A stretch of 48,880 nt of DNA, from positions 1 through 48,880 of the forward strand of contig JBJTOP010000376.1 in NCBI GenBank assembly GCA_046074645.1, in the 5' to 3' direction. The position numbers and the translations under genes are program-made. The first letter of the stretch is position 1, and the number at the start of each line of letters is the position of its first letter. Of the stretch, positions 25,672-34,002 are shown piece by piece. The DNA comes from SXXK01 sp046074645 (GTDB lineage Bacteria; Planctomycetota; Planctomycetia; Planctomycetales; Planctomycetaceae). The notes under the pieces were generated by a model that saw only the letters and a program-made list of their open reading frames with translations, searched no databases and was not told the DNA's origin.

Positions 25672-26445
25672 TCAGCCGGAGTTTTTTCGGCCAGTCAGAC
25701 CCAGCTCCTGATGCTGCTGTCGCGAGGACTGCAAATATCGCTCAAACGCATCCTCGTCCCGCACACTGCTTTGCCCCTGAAAAACCATCCCGAAACTGCG
25801 ACGATGACGGACCAGCGACCGATTGGCGTCGGCACGATGAATTGTATTTCCGTGATGAATCAACACGTCTCCCGGCTCTGCAGGCACTGGAACCTCCTGC
25901 TGATAATCAGCCTCTTCGTAATCGGCGATTCCCTGAGAAAACCCAAGCGTTGAAGTGCGGGAATGTGGCCGAATGCCGCGCAAATGTGATCCGGGAATGT
26001 ATCTCAGACAGCCGTTCTCTTCATCCACATCATCCAGTGCCAGCCACATTGTGAGCACCTGCGGGGGAGACAGGCAGAAATAGAAGTTGTCCTGGTGCGG
26101 CGGAGTTGCGTGCGTGGTAGACGGTGGCTTGTTAAACCACTCCGCACCCTGCGGCGATCGTACCTCCTCGCCCAGCAGCGACTCGGCCGTATGTCTCCAC
26201 AACGAATGTCCCAGATAACCCGCAAAGAATGCATCCTGCTCGATTCGATGCAATTGTTTGAGCGTTTCCGGGCGGGAACGGTCTTCATAAAACGCATCCC
26301 CCGTTGCTGAACCTGGAACCACAACCCGGATGTATCGATCCAGCTGCTCCCGCAGCATCGATAACTGCCCCCCCGAAAGAAAACCACGAATAACCACATA
26401 TCCCTCGGCAGAAAACTGTTCACGCAACGTTGCAGGATTCAACAT
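25672..26445 (-). CDS. Phytanoyl-CoA dioxygenase (PhyH) family oxygenase
   Basis: 257 residues. The Fe(II)/2-oxoglutarate site is visible as His117-x-Asp119 (PPHQDNFYF) and His203 (GNTIHRADANRS), with Arg209 a likely 2-oxoglutarate ligand. YIPGSHLRG (149-157) and PAEPGDVLIHHG (188-199) are typical of PhyH. Such enzymes hydroxylate or epimerise small molecules; the family is expanded in planctomycetes. Start ATG 26443-26445 has GAGGTG six bases upstream. It lies between the aldo/keto reductase and the SDR in one transcript. Use of O2 would fit an aerobic pathway. Substrate unknown. Confidence 0.9.
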   Translation of the reverse strand: MLNPATLREQFSAEGYVVIRGFLSGGQLSMLREQLDRYIRVVVPGSATGDAFYEDRSRPETLKQLHRIEQDAFFAGYLGHSLWRHTAESLLGEEVRSPQGAEWFNKPPSTTHATPPHQDNFYFCLSPPQVLTMWLALDDVDEENGCLRYIPGSHLRGIRPHSRTSTLGFSQGIADYEEADYQQEVPVPAEPGDVLIHHGNTIHRADANRSLVRHRRSFGMVFQGQSSVRDEDAFERYLQSSRQQHQELGLTGRKNSG

Positions 26446-26502
26446 GAATACACCTCACTGAGAATCAACAAAAACCACACTCATCACCCTGCCACATCCT
26501 TA

Positions 26503-27453
26503 TCATCTGCCCGCTCTCAACCCCTGCCACATCAATGGCGTCAGCACCTCTGCCGGCAGTTGACCAACACTCTCTTCCGCAGCCTTACGCAAATCCAGCG
26601 GCAGTGCTCCACGATCAATCGCCTCAGCCGCCTGCTGCACCTGATCTGCTGTTTCAGCACCCACAAGCACACTTGTCACGCCCTCTGCATCCAGCAGATA
26701 TCGCACCGCCAACTCGTGCAGCGTCATCCCCGAGTCTGCGGCCAGATGTCGCAGTCGCCCGAGCGCCGGCACGACAGCCCGCAGGGCCTCCGGCACACGC
26801 TCGTCCGGCAGCAGCATCAGGCCCTGCAGAAATATGCTGCGGACAAACACTGCAATTCTCTTCGCAGCCGCACGCCCCGCCACGCCACTGCGGAGATGCC
26901 GCTGATCCAGCAGACTGCCCGGCAACTGCAGCGCGGCGATTCCAGCGAGCTCCACACAATGCAGAGCCCCGTCCGGCTCGTTGCCACAGGACAATCCCCA
27001 ACACCGCAGCCGGCCCTGGTCGCGAAGCTCTTCCAGTACTCCCGCGTGGAGTGCGTCTTCTTCGCGATGAAAGAGCACCAGCGGGAGCACGTCAAGACCC
27101 AGGCGTTGATGTGATCGAGCTACCGATGCCCGCACGGCAGCCTCACCCAGCGTTCGATCCGCCAGCTGTTCCGGAGTGAGCGGCTGGACCTTGGTGACAA
27201 TCAGCTGCTGTTCAAAGGCAGCCACGCCGATGATCTCCGGCAGCAACTCTCCCAGCAGAGCTTCACTGTCCCCGTAGGCTGCAGCCGTGTCAAAGCAGTT
27301 CACTCCGTGCTCGATCGCCGTCTGCAGAATCCGACGCACAGATTCCCGCGATGGCTGGCCAGTGGAATTGGCGATGCCGTAGGGCATCCCCAGCTGCACT
27401 GTTCCAAGCATCAGCCGTGAAAGCTGCGAGTTATTCGAGGTCAAAGTCTGCAT
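26503..27453 (-). CDS. Aldo/keto reductase
   Basis: 316 residues with the full catalytic tetrad: Asp55 and Tyr60 (FDTAAAYGDSE), Lys88 (VTKV), His129 (LVLFHRE). The opening LMLGTVQLGMPYGIAN matches a subfamily often found beside GSA-type aminotransferases, SDRs and nonulosonate genes in surface-sugar loci (known from general annotation patterns). NADPH-dependent reduction or oxidation of a sugar aldehyde is the likely activity. It starts 5 bases after the aldolase stop, so translation is tightly linked. Confidence 0.9.
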   Translation of the reverse strand: MQTLTSNNSQLSRLMLGTVQLGMPYGIANSTGQPSRESVRRILQTAIEHGVNCFDTAAAYGDSEALLGELLPEIIGVAAFEQQLIVTKVQPLTPEQLADRTLGEAAVRASVARSHQRLGLDVLPLVLFHREEDALHAGVLEELRDQGRLRCWGLSCGNEPDGALHCVELAGIAALQLPGSLLDQRHLRSGVAGRAAAKRIAVFVRSIFLQGLMLLPDERVPEALRAVVPALGRLRHLAADSGMTLHELAVRYLLDAEGVTSVLVGAETADQVQQAAEAIDRGALPLDLRKAAEESVGQLPAEVLTPLMWQGLRAGR

Positions 27454-27458
27454 GGGTG

Positions 27459-28283
27459 TCAGGTGGATTTACTGAGTTCTTCAGCCATTTGATTGAGCCG
27501 ATTTTCGAAGGTGAAACCCAGCGGGGCATAACGCTCCTGAATGGCCTCCATCCCCTGCTTCACCTGAATAATGTCAGCCCCGTGACAGACAAAGCGGGCT
27601 CCCAGATCAAGCAACCTGCGGGTGTGATCCGGATTGCCGCTGACTGTACCCCACCACTTGCCGGCCCGCTTCGCTGCCGCTGCCGTCCTCGAATAGGCTT
27701 CCTGAATCAGCGGATGATCAAACTGATATGGAATCCCGGCAATCACGCTTAAATCCCCCGGCCCGACCATCAGCACGTCCACACCATCGACTGCAGCAAT
27801 CTCGTCGGCCGCATCGAGTGCTTCGGGGGATTCCAGCTGGACAATCAGCAGCGTGTGCTCGTTGGCCGCCTGCAGATACGCAGGCATCGGCATCGAACAA
27901 TACGGATTGTCGCCGTTGGCCCCATCCACGCCACGTCGCCCCTGCGGGGCAAACCTGGCCCAGCGAACAACTTCCCTCGCCTCGTCGGCAGATTCACAGC
28001 GCGGATACATGATGCCCTGAGCACCCGCTTCGAGAATCCGACCCATCCGCATGTACTCCCATCGCGCCGGACGAGCAATGATGTCGGACACTCCGACGCG
28101 CGCCGCACGCATCAGTCCGGCAGCCGTCTCCAGACTGGTCGCATGATGCTCAAGATCCAGCCAGATGCCGTCAAACCCCAACAGACTTACCAGCTCGTAC
28201 ACGCTGGCATCGGTGAAGTGACAACACGTAATCAACGCCGGCTCACCACGACGAAGCTTGCTTTTGACGCGACTGAATCGCAT
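27459..28283 (-). CDS. HpcH/HpaI family class II aldolase
   Basis: 274 residues of the metal-dependent pyruvate aldolase family (HpcH, GarL, RhmA types). Visible: GFDGIWLDLEHH (37-47, general-base His region), MYPRCESADEA (92-102), the glycine/arginine loop FAPQGRRGVDG (111-121), metal ligands Glu151 (VQLESPEA) and Asp177 (VGPGDLS). These enzymes cleave 2-keto-3-deoxy sugar acids to pyruvate or tartronate semialdehyde plus an aldehyde. It is first of the lower block of seven minus-strand genes and lies 307 bases below the glycosidase-like gene. A plausible central step of the pathway. Confidence 0.9.
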   Translation of the reverse strand: MRFSRVKSKLRRGEPALITCCHFTDASVYELVSLLGFDGIWLDLEHHATSLETAAGLMRAARVGVSDIIARPARWEYMRMGRILEAGAQGIMYPRCESADEAREVVRWARFAPQGRRGVDGANGDNPYCSMPMPAYLQAANEHTLLIVQLESPEALDAADEIAAVDGVDVLMVGPGDLSVIAGIPYQFDHPLIQEAYSRTAAAAKRAGKWWGTVSGNPDHTRRLLDLGARFVCHGADIIQVKQGMEAIQERYAPLGFTFENRLNQMAEELSKST

Positions 28284-28327
28284 GAGGTATCCTGGTCAAA
28301 GGGAGAGAAGGACGAAAGTCGAATGCA

Positions 28328-28479
28328 TGGGAGCCCCCCGGGTGGGCGACCAATGGCAGTCACTTGCGCCGTCGAGGGCTGGTAGAGTCGTCTTTCGCTC
28401 CGCGAAAGAACGGTAAGGGAAATCCTTTCGCAAAGCGAAAGTCGACAAAGTTACTGCCATTGGGTGGGAGCCCCGCGGG
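28328..28479. repeat. Palindromic cassette around paired-hairpin copy 2
   Basis: CCAATGGCAGTCACTT (28350-28365) is mirrored, with one mismatch, at 28448-28463. Outside these arms a 15-base direct repeat TGGGAGCCCC(C/G)CGGG occurs at 28328-28342 and 28465-28479. The paired hairpins (28392-28441) sit inside. The gap 28284-28590 holds nothing else I can name; its organisation resembles a small non-coding repeat (REP or MITE-like). Confidence 0.6.
28392..28441. repeat. Paired-hairpin element, copy 2
   Basis: CTTTCGC-TCC-GCGAAAG (28392-28408) and CTTTCGC-AAA-GCGAAAG (28425-28441): two perfect 7-bp stems with 3-base loops, 16 bases apart, exactly as in copy 1. Both copies are preceded by a GTCG. 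Confidence 0.75.
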
Positions 28480-28590
28480 CAAAGAGTTCTGTTGACGGGC
28501 CGGGAGGGCAGGAGGTTGCATTGAGTGCGGGAGGTGGCAAGTGAGAACTTCATGGGAAACGCAGCGACGATTGCCACCACGCCCTCTTCA

Positions 28591-29982
28591 TCACTCAAAT
28601 TTCATCGAATACAAATCTGCCTCCTGCAGCTGAAACCTGAGTCTTACGGGCTGTCCGTCGGCGATTGCGGGAGTTTTTCCGGACTTCCAGGTGACGACTT
28701 TTTTGATGGCGTCGCCTTGAAGTTTTTCACAGTCTGCAAGGCTTAGTCCTGGCAGAGGCAGGCCATCGGCCGACTGCACTTCCACACGTATACTTCCCGC
28801 TGCTTCCGTGCGGAAGTTGAGCTGCAGTGACTGGCCGGAAAACCGGAGGAGCTTTGTCAGGACGTCCCCAGGCTGCGACTTGGCCTGCAGCGACACAAAC
28901 CCGTCGGTGCGAAATACAAATCGCCGTACGCGGCTGCCTGGACCCGCGTAATAAGCTTCCGTGGCGTAGACGGACAAAAGTCCCGGTTCCGTTGGCAGCT
29001 GCAGGAGTCCTGAGGTCATGTAGTTGCTGCGGTTCCCATCACGATCCTGCGGCGCATCGATGGGGATGAGCGGTTCAGGCCAGCGGTGGAAATGAACGCC
29101 ATCGCGGCTGGTCATCAGAACAGGTTCGACCTGCTGATTCTTCGGCTGGAAGCGTGTGGGGAATCCGAGGTAAAGATGTGGAGCTCGAACGTAGGGCATG
29201 ACAGCGTTGGTGTAGAGATGTTCGGGCGGGGCTTTGTCATAGGCGAGGTCTGCTTCATCCTTCCACGTCAGAAAATCATCTGAAGAAGCCGTGCGAATGG
29301 CACGAACACCACTGCCAGCCTCGAAATATCTCCAGTAAGCGCGGTAGCGCCGTGTAACGGAATCCCAGAATGCCAGATTCTGCGAATCGAAGGCACCGTT
29401 GGTAATCACGGGAGTGTCGCGGATCAGAGACCAGCGAACACCATCGGGCGACTGCCAGGCCAGCAGTCCCTTGCCGTCGCCGGCGAGCGCCTTGTAGCGA
29501 GCCTCGGGTGGGCAGTCGGGGCGGGTATCGCGGAATGGAGTGAAGTTATGGGTACCGGAACCGGTGAGGACAATATTGTTGGCTTTGGAGCCATTGAATT
29601 CGTGCAGCCCCAGCTCGGGCTTCACCCATGTGATGCCGTCGCGGCTTTCGGCATAGCAGGCAAATTCCGGGTGTGTGGATCGTTTGGCCTGTTCGTCCCA
29701 GTGAGCGCCGCGGTAATACATGCGGAAGATGTCGCCGTCTGCAAAGAGGGTGTAGTAGGCCGAGATATTACCTTCCCACGGCTGATCACAGACGATCGCC
29801 AGATCACGAGCTTCCGGGCGGTGCATGGCGAATGACGCCCCGCTTCGTTGTTCGATCAGAGCACTATCGACGAACAGTTCACGACGCTGACCGATGTCGA
29901 TGGGATCATCAGCAGCAGCCGACGGCAGGGCGAGGCAGCCGAGCACAGCAGCGGTCAGCAGGCGCAGACAGGGCAGTTTCAT
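28591..29982 (-). CDS. Secreted glycosidase-like five-bladed propeller protein
   Basis: 463 residues with a signal peptide (MKLPCLRLLTAAVLGCLALPSAAA). The repeated pattern MYYRGAHWDEQ, CYAESRDGITWVKPELG, FTPFRDTRP, LLAWQSPDGVRWS, DDFLTWKD and MTSRDGVHFHRW is typical of the GH32/GH43-like propeller proteins abundant in planctomycetes. The C-terminal ~120 residues form a beta-sandwich (LNFRTEAAGSIRVEVQSADG). Catalytic acids cannot be assigned with confidence, so hydrolase activity is an inference. Its ATG overlaps the symporter stop (ATGA), so it is made from the transporter mRNA; it may release or bind the transported compound outside the cytoplasm. Confidence 0.8.
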   Translation of the reverse strand: MKLPCLRLLTAAVLGCLALPSAAADDPIDIGQRRELFVDSALIEQRSGASFAMHRPEARDLAIVCDQPWEGNISAYYTLFADGDIFRMYYRGAHWDEQAKRSTHPEFACYAESRDGITWVKPELGLHEFNGSKANNIVLTGSGTHNFTPFRDTRPDCPPEARYKALAGDGKGLLAWQSPDGVRWSLIRDTPVITNGAFDSQNLAFWDSVTRRYRAYWRYFEAGSGVRAIRTASSDDFLTWKDEADLAYDKAPPEHLYTNAVMPYVRAPHLYLGFPTRFQPKNQQVEPVLMTSRDGVHFHRWPEPLIPIDAPQDRDGNRSNYMTSGLLQLPTEPGLLSVYATEAYYAGPGSRVRRFVFRTDGFVSLQAKSQPGDVLTKLLRFSGQSLQLNFRTEAAGSIRVEVQSADGLPLPGLSLADCEKLQGDAIKKVVTWKSGKTPAIADGQPVRLRFQLQEADLYSMKFE

Positions 29983-31523
29983 GGCGCGTTGCTTTCGGAA
30001 GGAGGAGTTGGTGGATGGGGATGAATTGAGGAGGACGTCAGAGCACTCACCAGAGTCCCGGTTGTGATCCCCAGCATGAGTGATACAGGCATGATCAGGG
30101 TGAAGCTGAGCCGCATTTTTTCGGGGACTCCCAGTTCAGGGCCGTAGGCGACGAACACAGCGGCGAAGATTGCTGCGGCCAGTCCGCACCAGGCTCCTGT
30201 GGCATTGGCGAACCGCACGAAGAGTGCGAGGAAGAAGAGAACGAAGAGCGGTGCGGTGAGGAGATTGATGATCTTGAAGCAGCGTTCAAGGAGATTGCCG
30301 ACGAACAGCAGATTGAGCATGCTGAGCAGCACTGCGGCGAGGGCTACGAGAGTGGTGAGCAGTTGCAGGCGGCTGATGGCGTCCGTGGCGGAGTCACCGG
30401 GGCGGAGGGATCGGCCGAGCTGGGGGAAGTCACGGTCGAGGACGGCAGCGGCGGAATTGAGGCCTGAGGAGAGACTGGAGAGGGCGGCACTGAGAAGCGC
30501 GGCGACGAGAAAACCTGCGAGTCCGCCGGGCATTTCCTGCATGATGAACTGCGGAAAGAAGCGATCTCCTGCGGCGTCGAAGGTCTGTCCCTGCGGGATG
30601 AGTGTCTGGTGGGCAGAATAAAACCCAAGCAGCGCGACGCCGGTAATGCCAAGCAGCAGTGACACTGAGACGTCGGCAAGCTGGGACACCAGCAGAGTGC
30701 GGCGGGCTGCAGCAGCATTTCGAGTTGAGAGGAATCGCTGGATGGACATCTGGTCGGAGCCATTTGTGCAGACGTACCACAGCGTGGTAGACAACAACAG
30801 AATTCCGAAGGAGACTCGTTTCGAGAGATCAAAACCCCAGCCTGGAGCCTGCCAGTGAGCGGGCCAGGTGTCCGGCCACCATGCCGCCACACCACCCATG
30901 CGATATGTGATGACAGCAAGCGTCAGCAGGGCACCGCCGAGCATTGTGACGGACTGGATGGCATCCGTGATCACTACACCGCGAATCCCGCCGAGCGAGG
31001 CATAGATGCCGGCGGTTAGTCCAAGGATTGTACAGAGAGCGGCGGTCCAGAGTGAGGTGTCGTTGTCGCCGGTGTCGAGTCTGAAAAGCGGCAGAAGCAC
31101 GACGCGACTGGTTGCGAAGAGGATTGTGGCCAGCCAGCCGCAGCGCAGGAGCAGAAAGACCAGAGCACCTGCTGAACGAATGCCGCTGCCAAGTCGTGTC
31201 TGCAGCAGTTCGTAAGCGGACTGCACCGGCTGATTCATGATGCGGGGAATCAGACAGTAACCTACGATCAGGTAGATGAGCGGGTGTGCGAGCGACTGAG
31301 TGGCCATCATGGGACCGTGAGCGATCATTTCGCCGGGATTGGCAAGGTAGGACAGAGTGCTGACCAGCGTGGCGAAGAGACTGAGCCCGACAGCAACCGG
31401 GGACATGCGGCGGCCACCGAGCACGTAGTCGTCAGCCGTGCGATTGCGATGAGAATAGTACAGACCCACGCCCAGCATCAGCAGGGCGTAGACGGCGAGC
31501 ACCATCCAGTCGAGCACTGTCAT
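29979..31523 (-). CDS. Sodium:solute symporter (SSS family)
   Basis: 514 residues and about 13 hydrophobic segments. Start ATG 31521-31523 (MTVLDWMVLAVYALLMLGVG) has GGAG about ten bases upstream; an ATG at 31781 would add 86 non-membrane residues. RTADDYVLGGRRMSPVAVGLS and LFATLVSTLSYLANPGEMI match the SSS first and second helices. SSS members import sugars, sialic acids, amino acids and vitamins with Na+. It is first in the cluster, divergent from the GntR regulator, so it probably brings in the inducer/substrate. Confidence 0.9.
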   Translation of the reverse strand: MTVLDWMVLAVYALLMLGVGLYYSHRNRTADDYVLGGRRMSPVAVGLSLFATLVSTLSYLANPGEMIAHGPMMATQSLAHPLIYLIVGYCLIPRIMNQPVQSAYELLQTRLGSGIRSAGALVFLLLRCGWLATILFATSRVVLLPLFRLDTGDNDTSLWTAALCTILGLTAGIYASLGGIRGVVITDAIQSVTMLGGALLTLAVITYRMGGVAAWWPDTWPAHWQAPGWGFDLSKRVSFGILLLSTTLWYVCTNGSDQMSIQRFLSTRNAAAARRTLLVSQLADVSVSLLLGITGVALLGFYSAHQTLIPQGQTFDAAGDRFFPQFIMQEMPGGLAGFLVAALLSAALSSLSSGLNSAAAVLDRDFPQLGRSLRPGDSATDAISRLQLLTTLVALAAVLLSMLNLLFVGNLLERCFKIINLLTAPLFVLFFLALFVRFANATGAWCGLAAAIFAAVFVAYGPELGVPEKMRLSFTLIMPVSLMLGITTGTLVSALTSSSIHPHPPTPPSESNAP

Positions 31524-31591
31524 GGCTGGTCTCCGGTGTTTCTGTGGCACAGTCCTGACACATCCAGAGGTGGCTGTTGGACGGCCACCAA

Positions 31592-31608
31592 AATAAATCC
31601 TATTTATT
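31592..31608. promoter_or_regulatory. Candidate GntR operator dyad
   Basis: AATAAAT-CCT-ATTTATT is a perfect 7-bp dyad with a 3-base centre in the 136-base gap between the symporter (start 31523) and the GntR/FCD regulator (start 31660). A half-match, AATAAAT, recurs at 31651-31659 against the regulator start. A/T-rich dyads between a GntR gene and its divergent target are the usual arrangement for autoregulation; that this is the operator is inference. Confidence 0.5.
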
Positions 31609-31659
31609 GACATCTGAAGGGGCAACTCTGTAAGCTTTTGAAATTGGAGAAATAAATAA

Positions 31660-32412
31660 ATGGCAGATATTTCAGCCACCCCGCGCACTCGCACACGGTC
31701 GCTCCCACAGGCCCAGAAACTGGCTCGCGTTGTCCGTCGCCGTATCCAGCGCCTGCAGCTTCCCGATGGCGCTTTCTTCATGACCGAAGCTCAGCTGGCC
31801 ACGCGTTACCGCGTTTCCCGCACCGTCGCCCGCGAAGCTGTTTCACAACTCAAAGCCCTCGGACTGCTCGAATCCCGCAAACGCAAGGGACTGCTTGTTC
31901 GCCGCCCTGATCCACTCAGCCTGTTCTCCACCAGCCTGCCCTCTCTGGCAACCTCCCCTGATGACTGGCAGGAACTTGCACAGCTTCGCTATGCTCTTGA
32001 AGTCGGCGCGATCGAGCTCGCCGTCCGCAATGCCACCTCAGACCAGATCAAACGCCTCGAAGTCATCGAACGACAACTCGAAGCCGCCATCGCCGCGAAT
32101 GTCAATTCTCCCGAAGCCGCCCGACTCGATATGCAGTTCCACGCCTGGATCCTCCACATGACCGGCTCACGACTCATTGCCGGCATGCAACAGGTGCTCG
32201 AACAGTTTTTCCGCATCGCCCCCCGCGCCCCGCAAACGCCCGCATCCGCCCAGCGAATCACATGGGAGCACCGCGAGCTGTTCCTCGCCATCCGCGACCG
32301 CGATGTCGAACGCGCACGACTCATGATCCGAATGCAGTTCCAGTCCACGCTGGCCGCAGGTTCGGCCAGTTCCGCCACCCGCAGAAAGGTCAGGTCCCGC
32401 ACATGCCAGTGA
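31660..32412 (+). CDS. GntR family (FadR/FCD type) transcriptional regulator
   Basis: 250 residues. Winged helix-turn-helix at about 38-82 (TEAQLATRYRVSRTVAREAVSQLKALGLLESRKRKG) followed by an FCD ligand domain: EVGAIELAVR (114-123), LDMQFHAWILH with Asp157 and His161, and EHRELFLAIRDRD with His204. The third usual FCD histidine seems missing (MIRMQFQ). FCD regulators bind carboxylic acids and sugar acids (FadR, UxuR, NanR, LldR), which fits control of the divergent symporter/aldolase cluster. GGAG lies about ten bases before the ATG. Its last codons overlap the next gene by 10 bases. Confidence 0.9.
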   Translation: MADISATPRTRTRSLPQAQKLARVVRRRIQRLQLPDGAFFMTEAQLATRYRVSRTVAREAVSQLKALGLLESRKRKGLLVRRPDPLSLFSTSLPSLATSPDDWQELAQLRYALEVGAIELAVRNATSDQIKRLEVIERQLEAAIAANVNSPEAARLDMQFHAWILHMTGSRLIAGMQQVLEQFFRIAPRAPQTPASAQRITWEHRELFLAIRDRDVERARLMIRMQFQSTLAAGSASSATRRKVRSRTCQ

Positions 32413-33938
32413 ACAACACCCGCTGCTCGTACCCCCAAATCGCCATAGTCACGTTCGCCCTGTCCCTGCTGCTGGTCTCGCTGTGCACCCGGTCGTCAGG
32501 CCGTGCGGATGACTGGCCACAGTTTCGCGGTCCTAACTGCTCCGGTAACTCCGTCGGTACCGCAGCCCTCCCACTTAAATTCTCCGCCACTGAAAACGTT
32601 CGCTGGACACAGCCTGTCGGAGATGGCATTGGAAGTGCCGTTGCCGCCGCCGGGCGTGTGTTCGTCTCCGGCATGACAGCACCCCGGCAGGTGACTCTGG
32701 CCGCATTCGATGCCCTCTCCGGAAAACCGCTCTGGAAACGGCAGTGGAACACCGGATCGCTCCCGGAAGTTCACCAGACCAACAGCCACGCCAGCTCTAC
32801 CCCGGCTGCAGACGAACACCGTGTCCATTTCTACTTCAGCACGCTCGGATTGCTGACGCTGGATGCCGCCACCGGTGCCGATCTCTGGAAACAGGAACTG
32901 CCGGTCCCGTTCTTCGTCTTCAAGTGGGGGGCCGGCATGTCACCGGTGCTCTGCGAAAACCTTGTTCTCTTCTGTCAGGATGATGATCTCAACCCGGCCC
33001 TCTATGCCTTTGACCGCGTCACGGGACAGCTCCGCTGGAAAGATGATCGCAGCGACATGGCCGTCAACTACTCACATCCCATCGTCAATGTTGTCGATGG
33101 CCGCAGCGAAATTGTCGTCGCCGGCACCGGACGGCTCATCGGCTATGATCCACAGACCGGGCACCGCCGCTGGCACGCCCGCACGCTCCTGCGCAACATC
33201 AAGACCACTCCCGTCTGTCGCGACGGTGTAATCTATCTGTCCGTACAAAGCGGTGGAATCGCCAACCAATGGCTGGTTGCCGTCGATCAGGCCGAAACCG
33301 GCAACCGCGATGGTCGCATCGACCGCACGGAAACTCAGGCCTGCCTCGGTACCACACCAGTCCCCGAAGCTTTCTTTAAACGCACCTTCGGTCGTGGGGA
33401 CAAAAATGGCGATGGATTTCTCGAAGGCCGGGAGCTCGATCTGGCCTTCCTGCACCCGGACAACTTCGCCGGTGCGGAGTTTACTTCACTGGGAGATGCC
33501 GCGGCAGAAGAATTCGTAATGGCCGTTCGCGGCGGCGGAACCGGTGACGTCACCAGTTCTCACCTGCTCTGGAAACACGCCACTCGCCACACCGACCACA
33601 TCGTCTCGCCCTTCCTCCTCGAAGACCGCCTGCTGCTCATCAAAAGCGGCGGTATCTGCACCACGCGAAATCTGCAGACAGGCGAACTTGAAGACGGCCC
33701 CCGCCGCATTGGCAACGCCGGCACCTATTTCGCCTCCCCCGTTGCTGCTGACGGCAAAATTTTCCTCGCTGCTGAAAATGGAACCGTCACAGTCCTTGAG
33801 AACAGCCGCCAGTTCCCCCAGCTGGCGGACAACGACACAGGCGACAGCATCATCGCCACTCCCTCCATCCACCGCGGCACTCTCCTGCTCCGCACCCGCA
33901 CCCAGCTGCTGTGCGTCGCAGCACCAGCAGCCCAATGA
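32403..33938 (+). CDS. PQQ-type beta-propeller protein with EF-hand insert
   Basis: 511 residues from ATG 32403 (MPVNNTRCSYPQIAIVTFALSL..., signal peptide to about residue 34); the longer frame to 32262 lies inside the regulator gene. DWPQFRGPNCSGNS (38-50) is the usual opening of planctomycete PQQ proteins. Blades: AFDALSGKPLWKRQ, TLDAATGADLWKQE, AFDRVTGQLRWKDD, GYDPQTGHRRWHAR. Between blades lies an EF-hand pair: a canonical loop DKNGDGFLEGRE (333-344) and a degenerate partner around NRDGRIDRTE (301-310). Probably exported and calcium-stabilised. The 10-base overlap with gntR suggests co-expression with the regulator. Confidence 0.85.
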   Translation: MPVNNTRCSYPQIAIVTFALSLLLVSLCTRSSGRADDWPQFRGPNCSGNSVGTAALPLKFSATENVRWTQPVGDGIGSAVAAAGRVFVSGMTAPRQVTLAAFDALSGKPLWKRQWNTGSLPEVHQTNSHASSTPAADEHRVHFYFSTLGLLTLDAATGADLWKQELPVPFFVFKWGAGMSPVLCENLVLFCQDDDLNPALYAFDRVTGQLRWKDDRSDMAVNYSHPIVNVVDGRSEIVVAGTGRLIGYDPQTGHRRWHARTLLRNIKTTPVCRDGVIYLSVQSGGIANQWLVAVDQAETGNRDGRIDRTETQACLGTTPVPEAFFKRTFGRGDKNGDGFLEGRELDLAFLHPDNFAGAEFTSLGDAAAEEFVMAVRGGGTGDVTSSHLLWKHATRHTDHIVSPFLLEDRLLLIKSGGICTTRNLQTGELEDGPRRIGNAGTYFASPVAADGKIFLAAENGTVTVLENSRQFPQLADNDTGDSIIATPSIHRGTLLLRTRTQLLCVAAPAAQ

Positions 33939-34002
33939 CGCTGCCAGAAACTCGCGATGGCGTGCAACCGATGGGTCCGCACCAGTAAAAAGACTGGCAA
34001 TT

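Noticed and set aside
25603..28441. CRISPR array or intrinsic terminators at the paired hairpins
   Set aside because: Only two units per site, no spacers of uniform length between identical repeats, and no T-runs after the stems.
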